Shown in pieces: positions 12,365 to 15,391 of a stretch of 15,391 bases of DNA. Source of the stretch: Patescibacteria group bacterium UBA3458 (GTDB lineage Bacteria; Patescibacteriota; Minisyncoccia; Phycocordibacterales; UBA2100); NCBI GenBank assembly GCA_002378745.1, contig DFRR01000005.1, forward strand, positions 28,044-43,434, in the 5' to 3' direction. Positions within the stretch are counted from its first letter, which is position 1. Every line of letters starts with the position of its first letter. The notes below the pieces were generated by a model that worked only from the letters and a program-made list of their open reading frames with translations, did not search any database and was not told the origin of the DNA. The translations under genes and the position numbers were made by a program.

Positions 12365-13672
12365 ATGCCTAGAATACGCACACGGGATAAGAAAGTAGCG
12401 CTTCTCTTTTTGTTAACGTGCGTACTATTCTTCGGAACTGTTGTAACACTTGCACCGAATACGTGGGATTGCAAGAACTGTAACGTTATTCTTATATCAG
12501 TCGATACACTTGGGGCAAAACACGTAACAGCAGAGACTGCCCCATTTTTGCTTGCTCTTGCACAAAGTCGCGGCGTTATGTTCCACGAGGCTTTTTCTCA
12601 GGCTTCTTGGACACTCCCATCGCATATTGCAATGTTTACGGGAGCAGACTACTCACAAGCTATGGCCGCAAACGTAGTGCCGGAAGCTGCATATACTATC
12701 GCGGAAGCACTGTACGACGCCGGGTACCAAACACATGCCATTTCAACAGGTACTTTCGTACAACCGCAGTGGGGTTTCGGGCAGGGATTCGAGACATTCG
12801 ACGGAGCAGTGGGGGTCGAGGAAGATTGGGATGACCTCCCGGAACTTTTTGAGACTGCAGCCGGTTGGATAAGTACTCGTAAAGACGCTCGACCGTTCTT
12901 TTTGCTTCTCCGGCCGTTTCATGTGCACGACCCGTACGACCAAGTTGGTGCGGAAGCTATCGTGGAAGCGAACGAAGAACCATCCGAGGAAGTTGTTGCG
13001 GAAATGCTCTCGCTGTACCATAAAGGAATACGTGAGTTTGATGCGTCCTTTCAAGCACTGTACGAATTCCTTGATGCACAACAGTTGCTTGAAAACACCA
13101 TCATTATAGTGACCAGTGACCACGGCGAAGAGTTTGGCGAGCACGGTTCGGTAGGCCTACATGGCATCAACACCTATCGAGAAACCATCCACATACCATT
13201 GATCATATTTCATCCAAATCAAAAGAATCGTGCTCATACGTTCAGTGTTGCTAACAACATGATCCCAAAAACGATTGTTGACGCACTCGGCATTGACACA
13301 TCCGCGTTTGAAACACCGTCGCTCTTTCGTGTTACACAACATACAGCCGTACTGAGTTCCACCTCAGTCGACAAGGAAGGACTCCTGGAAACATACAAGC
13401 ATCGTGATGCAGTGATACGCTCAGCGCCACAAGAATTTACAGATCTTGCATTTAGAATCCCCGAAGCTCAAGGTGTTACTACAGATACACCCGCCTTCGT
13501 ATCCGGAATATACGGAAAGTGGCACCTCATACGAACATTTGACGGAACAATGCAGCTCTTTGATATGCACAACGACCCTAATGAACAATACGATGTGTTT
13601 CAAAACAGTGAGTCTCTCTCCCCTTCTGACGCCCAAAGTATCCAAACTCTTTCCAAGTTACTTGGTTTATGA
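12365..13672 (+). CDS. Sulfatase-fold (alkaline phosphatase superfamily) exported hydrolase or transferase with Thr nucleophile
   Basis: A 435-residue protein with an N-terminal anchor (VALLFLLTCVLFFGTVVTLA, 11-30) and an extracytoplasmic sulfatase-like domain. Metal-site segments are NVILISVDTLGAKH (40-53, Asp47), HVHDPY (186-191) and TSDHGEEFGEHG...HG (250-267, Asp252 and His253). In the nucleophile loop SWTLPSHIAMFTG (81-93), Thr83 occupies the place of the formylglycine Cys/Ser in CxPSR, and His87 replaces Arg. It is therefore unlikely to be a classic sulfatase. Thr nucleophiles are used by phosphoethanolamine and phosphoglycerol transferases and phosphodiesterases of the superfamily. A weak AGGA lies 9 nt before the ATG. 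The stop TGA overlaps the next ATG (ATGA), indicating coupled translation with the Lnt-like gene. Confidence 0.88.
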   Translation: MPRIRTRDKKVALLFLLTCVLFFGTVVTLAPNTWDCKNCNVILISVDTLGAKHVTAETAPFLLALAQSRGVMFHEAFSQASWTLPSHIAMFTGADYSQAMAANVVPEAAYTIAEALYDAGYQTHAISTGTFVQPQWGFGQGFETFDGAVGVEEDWDDLPELFETAAGWISTRKDARPFFLLLRPFHVHDPYDQVGAEAIVEANEEPSEEVVAEMLSLYHKGIREFDASFQALYEFLDAQQLLENTIIIVTSDHGEEFGEHGSVGLHGINTYRETIHIPLIIFHPNQKNRAHTFSVANNMIPKTIVDALGIDTSAFETPSLFRVTQHTAVLSSTSVDKEGLLETYKHRDAVIRSAPQEFTDLAFRIPEAQGVTTDTPAFVSGIYGKWHLIRTFDGTMQLFDMHNDPNEQYDVFQNSESLSPSDAQSIQTLSKLLGL

Positions 13673-15141
13673 GAAACTTTAGTGTCATACTCATCTCGCT
13701 AGCCGCAGGAGCTGCGGTTGCGCTACCTGAAGTCTGGTTCCTTGCTGTGCCCGCACTTGCGGCACTCCTGTACATACTCTGCTTTCATACACAATCTGCA
13801 AAACATGCACTTGCAACCGGCATGCTCTTTGGTATTGCAACAACAGGTGCCGGCATTTGGTTTTTGTGGGACACACTACCACTTACGTGGGTACCGCTTG
13901 AAAGCCCTGTGTTGCAGTGGTTGAGTGTTTTCGTAACGTGGGGACACGTGGCGCTTACACTCGCTTGTGCAACCGCGGTGTATGCGTGGTTTGTCTGGCG
14001 AGCTCGCACACGCGTATTTCTTCCTCTGTTTGTTATCGTTGGCTGGGTTGCACAAGAGATAGCCAAGGAGTGGATTTACTACATCGTGACGTTGGGTGAT
14101 CCGTCTCTTCCCGGAGCACACTTCTCGATTACCGCACTGGGTTATACGCTGGCGGAGCATGGGTACTTGCTACAGCTCGCCGACACGTTTGGAATTTACG
14201 GGCTCAATACGGTGGTTATCGCCGGAGCAGCCACTATATGTTTTGTTAGTCACTCGGTAGTGCAAAAAAAAGCATATGCTCGTGCCGTGCTGCTTACACT
14301 GCTGTTTAGTACGCTTGTTTCTGTACCACTCTGGAATACGGATACGCACCACCGTACCGATACGACCCTACGCATTGCGCTCATAGGAACATCATTTCCG
14401 GTTGGAGCTGAAGATACCGTCATAGCAACTCACAAAAAGCTGCTCAGGGATATTGCAGAGAGTGGCAACCCGGTAGACGTTATCGTTTTTCCGGAAGGAA
14501 GTGGTCTCGCCCATATGTTTCCAGATGCATCAGAGCGAAGAGCTACACTCACTCAATTGTTTGGCGATACGGAAGTACTGATTATAAGTTCGGGCTACAC
14601 GCCACCGGACGTTTCGGGCGCAACGCACTCACTCCTCTACTACGATAGCACAACGAACGGGCGGCTCGCCGTCTATGAGAAAATGTATCTGATGGCACAC
14701 GGCGAATATGCACCGTATATTTCTCTGCCTCTGTTTGCGATATTTAATGATGATGACATAGACGCTCACTTCCGTAGTCTTGGTGCGACGCTTGCCCGAG
14801 GTACACACGTGGTGTCTGTGCCATACAAAGGGGCTGTCTTTGGAGGTTTGCTGTGTTCGGAAATTCTCTCGCCAACCCTGTACCGCACATTGGTACAGGA
14901 GCATGGCGCAACGGTGCTCATTAACCTCTCTCACACCTCTTGGTTTAACGACTCGGAAGTATTATTTAGCAAGGTACTGCAAATGGCGAAAGTGCATGCA
15001 GTACAACACCGAAAATATTTTATACAAACATCGAACGGCTTTCCGTCATTTGTGCTAAACCCGTATGGTGAAATTGTGAACATGACGCACCGTGGCCAGA
15101 CGTCAGTGCTCTATGTAGACATTCCTATTCTGCAGGAGTAG
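13669..15141 (+). CDS. lnt: Apolipoprotein N-acyltransferase-like protein (nitrilase domain)
   Basis: A 490-residue protein with an N-terminal half of about seven or eight membrane helices (1-220) and a C-terminal nitrilase/CN-hydrolase domain. In Lnt this domain transfers an acyl chain from phospholipid to the amino group of the lipoprotein N-terminal Cys on the outer face of the membrane. The catalytic triad is visible: Glu276 in VFPEGS, Lys338 in YEKMYLMAHGEYAP, and Cys396 in FGGLLCSEILSP. Length is close to that of E. coli Lnt. It overlaps the sulfatase-family gene by 4 nt. The acceptor may be a lipoprotein or another amine; a monoderm-like envelope would make the third acylation less usual. 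The 3' end overlaps the convergent repeat-protein gene by 17 nt. Confidence 0.9.
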   Translation: MRNFSVILISLAAGAAVALPEVWFLAVPALAALLYILCFHTQSAKHALATGMLFGIATTGAGIWFLWDTLPLTWVPLESPVLQWLSVFVTWGHVALTLACATAVYAWFVWRARTRVFLPLFVIVGWVAQEIAKEWIYYIVTLGDPSLPGAHFSITALGYTLAEHGYLLQLADTFGIYGLNTVVIAGAATICFVSHSVVQKKAYARAVLLTLLFSTLVSVPLWNTDTHHRTDTTLRIALIGTSFPVGAEDTVIATHKKLLRDIAESGNPVDVIVFPEGSGLAHMFPDASERRATLTQLFGDTEVLIISSGYTPPDVSGATHSLLYYDSTTNGRLAVYEKMYLMAHGEYAPYISLPLFAIFNDDDIDAHFRSLGATLARGTHVVSVPYKGAVFGGLLCSEILSPTLYRTLVQEHGATVLINLSHTSWFNDSEVLFSKVLQMAKVHAVQHRKYFIQTSNGFPSFVLNPYGEIVNMTHRGQTSVLYVDIPILQE

Positions 15142-15391
15142 TGGTTGCAGTTGTTGTGGTCGCTGGCGAACCGTCGGCTGCCGGCTGCTCGCTATCCGGT
15201 GGCGTACTGGTTGCATTCGCTTCACTGGTAGTAGTCGGTATTGGTTCTTGAATGCTATCTGTTGTCGTTGCGGTCTGTGGTGAGTTATCAACCGTTGGCT
15301 GCCCGCTATCCGGTGGCGTACTGGTTGCATTCGCTTCACTGGTAGTAGTCGGTATTGGTTCTTGAATGCTATCTGTTGTCGTTGCGGTCTG
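15125..15391 (-). CDS. Thr/Pro-rich repeat protein, C-terminal tail only (enters from right edge)
   Basis: The minus strand is open from the window edge to a TAG at 15125-15127. It encodes a low-complexity tail with units beginning QTATTTDSIQEPIPTTTSEA, followed by NATSTPPDSGQPTVDNSP. The second unit differs near its end (SEQPAADGSPATTTTATTTPAE). Such Thr/Pro/Ser/Glu-rich stretches are typical of cell-surface linkers or stalks. The start and main domain lie outside the window, so function cannot be judged. The frame is chosen because it is open throughout and gives compositionally coherent repeats; the plus-strand frame checked here meets a stop. The gene converges on and overlaps lnt by 17 bp with no terminator between them. 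Confidence 0.6.
   Translation of the reverse strand, partial: QTATTTDSIQEPIPTTTSEANATSTPPDSGQPTVDNSPQTATTTDSIQEPIPTTTSEANATSTPPDSEQPAADGSPATTTTATTTPAE
15191..15391. repeat. 114-bp-period tandem repeat in the surface-protein tail
   Basis: Bases 15191-15277 recur without any difference at 15305-15391, a 114-bp (38-codon) period. The 27 bases between copies (15278-15304) are a diverged match to 15164-15190. The second copy runs into the window edge, so more units may follow. Confidence 0.9.

Noticed and set aside
12365..13672. Classic formylglycine sulfatase
   Set aside because: The C/S-x-P-S-R loop reads TLPSH, so the residue modified to formylglycine is Thr and the Arg is missing.
15103..15339. 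Minus-strand frame with a start at 15339 (His/Arg/Gln-rich product)
   Set aside because: It is an alternative frame of the repeats; the Thr/Pro/Ser frame ending at 15125 is open to the edge and has a typical surface-linker composition.
15164..15391. CRISPR array
   Set aside because: Only two long identical units with a 27-bp interval, in an open coding frame; no short repeats with unique spacers and no cas genes.
1..15391. tRNA, rRNA, riboswitch or origin of replication
   Set aside because: No cloverleaf, rRNA-like stretch, conserved aptamer or DnaA-box cluster was seen by eye; intergenic gaps are all under about 110 nt.

Overview
The window looks like a chromosomal segment of a Candidate Phyla Radiation (Patescibacteria, Parcubacteria-like) bacterium. 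This is an inference from several signs: short single-domain genes, a transketolase split into two adjacent genes, a long-leader type IV pilin, almost no Shine-Dalgarno sequences, an O-antigen-ligase/TPR protein, and a Thr/Pro-rich repetitive protein tail. TGA is used as a stop (13670-13672), so the TGA=Gly code of Gracilibacteria/Absconditabacteria does not apply. The species cannot be named from the sequence.

Central carbon region (1-7755). A class II fructose-bisphosphate aldolase, cut by the window edge, is divergent from a PfkB-type sugar kinase. The kinase is followed after one base by a His-bearing polytopic membrane protein. A type IV pilin-like protein comes next and ends at a strong bidirectional terminator. 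Converging from the other side are four genes: a small membrane protein, ribulose-phosphate 3-epimerase, and transketolase N and C subunits. Ribose-5-phosphate isomerase B and GAPDH form the next minus-strand unit (gap -> rpiB). Together the enzymes cover the non-oxidative pentose phosphate pathway plus the aldolase and GAPDH steps of glycolysis, so pentose and triose phosphates can be interconverted.

Mobile region (7821-8533). An IS200-like/RAYT-type HUH transposase lies between two 25-bp palindromes that are exact reverse complements of one another. The downstream palindrome supplies the stop codon of both the transposase and the convergent cyclopropane synthase gene.

Envelope region (8528-15391). 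An O-antigen-ligase-like TPR protein and a cyclopropane-fatty-acid synthase run on the minus strand. Divergent from them run two small exported proteins with a similar layout, an alkaline-phosphatase-superfamily 'sulfatase' with Thr in place of the formylglycine Cys, and an apolipoprotein N-acyltransferase-like protein. The last gene, entering from the right edge on the minus strand, encodes a Thr/Pro-rich tail made of 38-residue repeats.

Two genome-level patterns stand out. First, most genes that begin a transcription unit have an extended -10 (TGn + TAnnnT) ending only 6-8 nt before the ATG, which predicts leaderless mRNAs. At 11489-11510 one palindromic -10 appears to serve two divergent genes, each ATG exactly 6 nt away. 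Second, three genes around the transketolase/pilin region end in 7-bp-phased TAGnnnn arrays that place a TAG in all three frames just past the gene.
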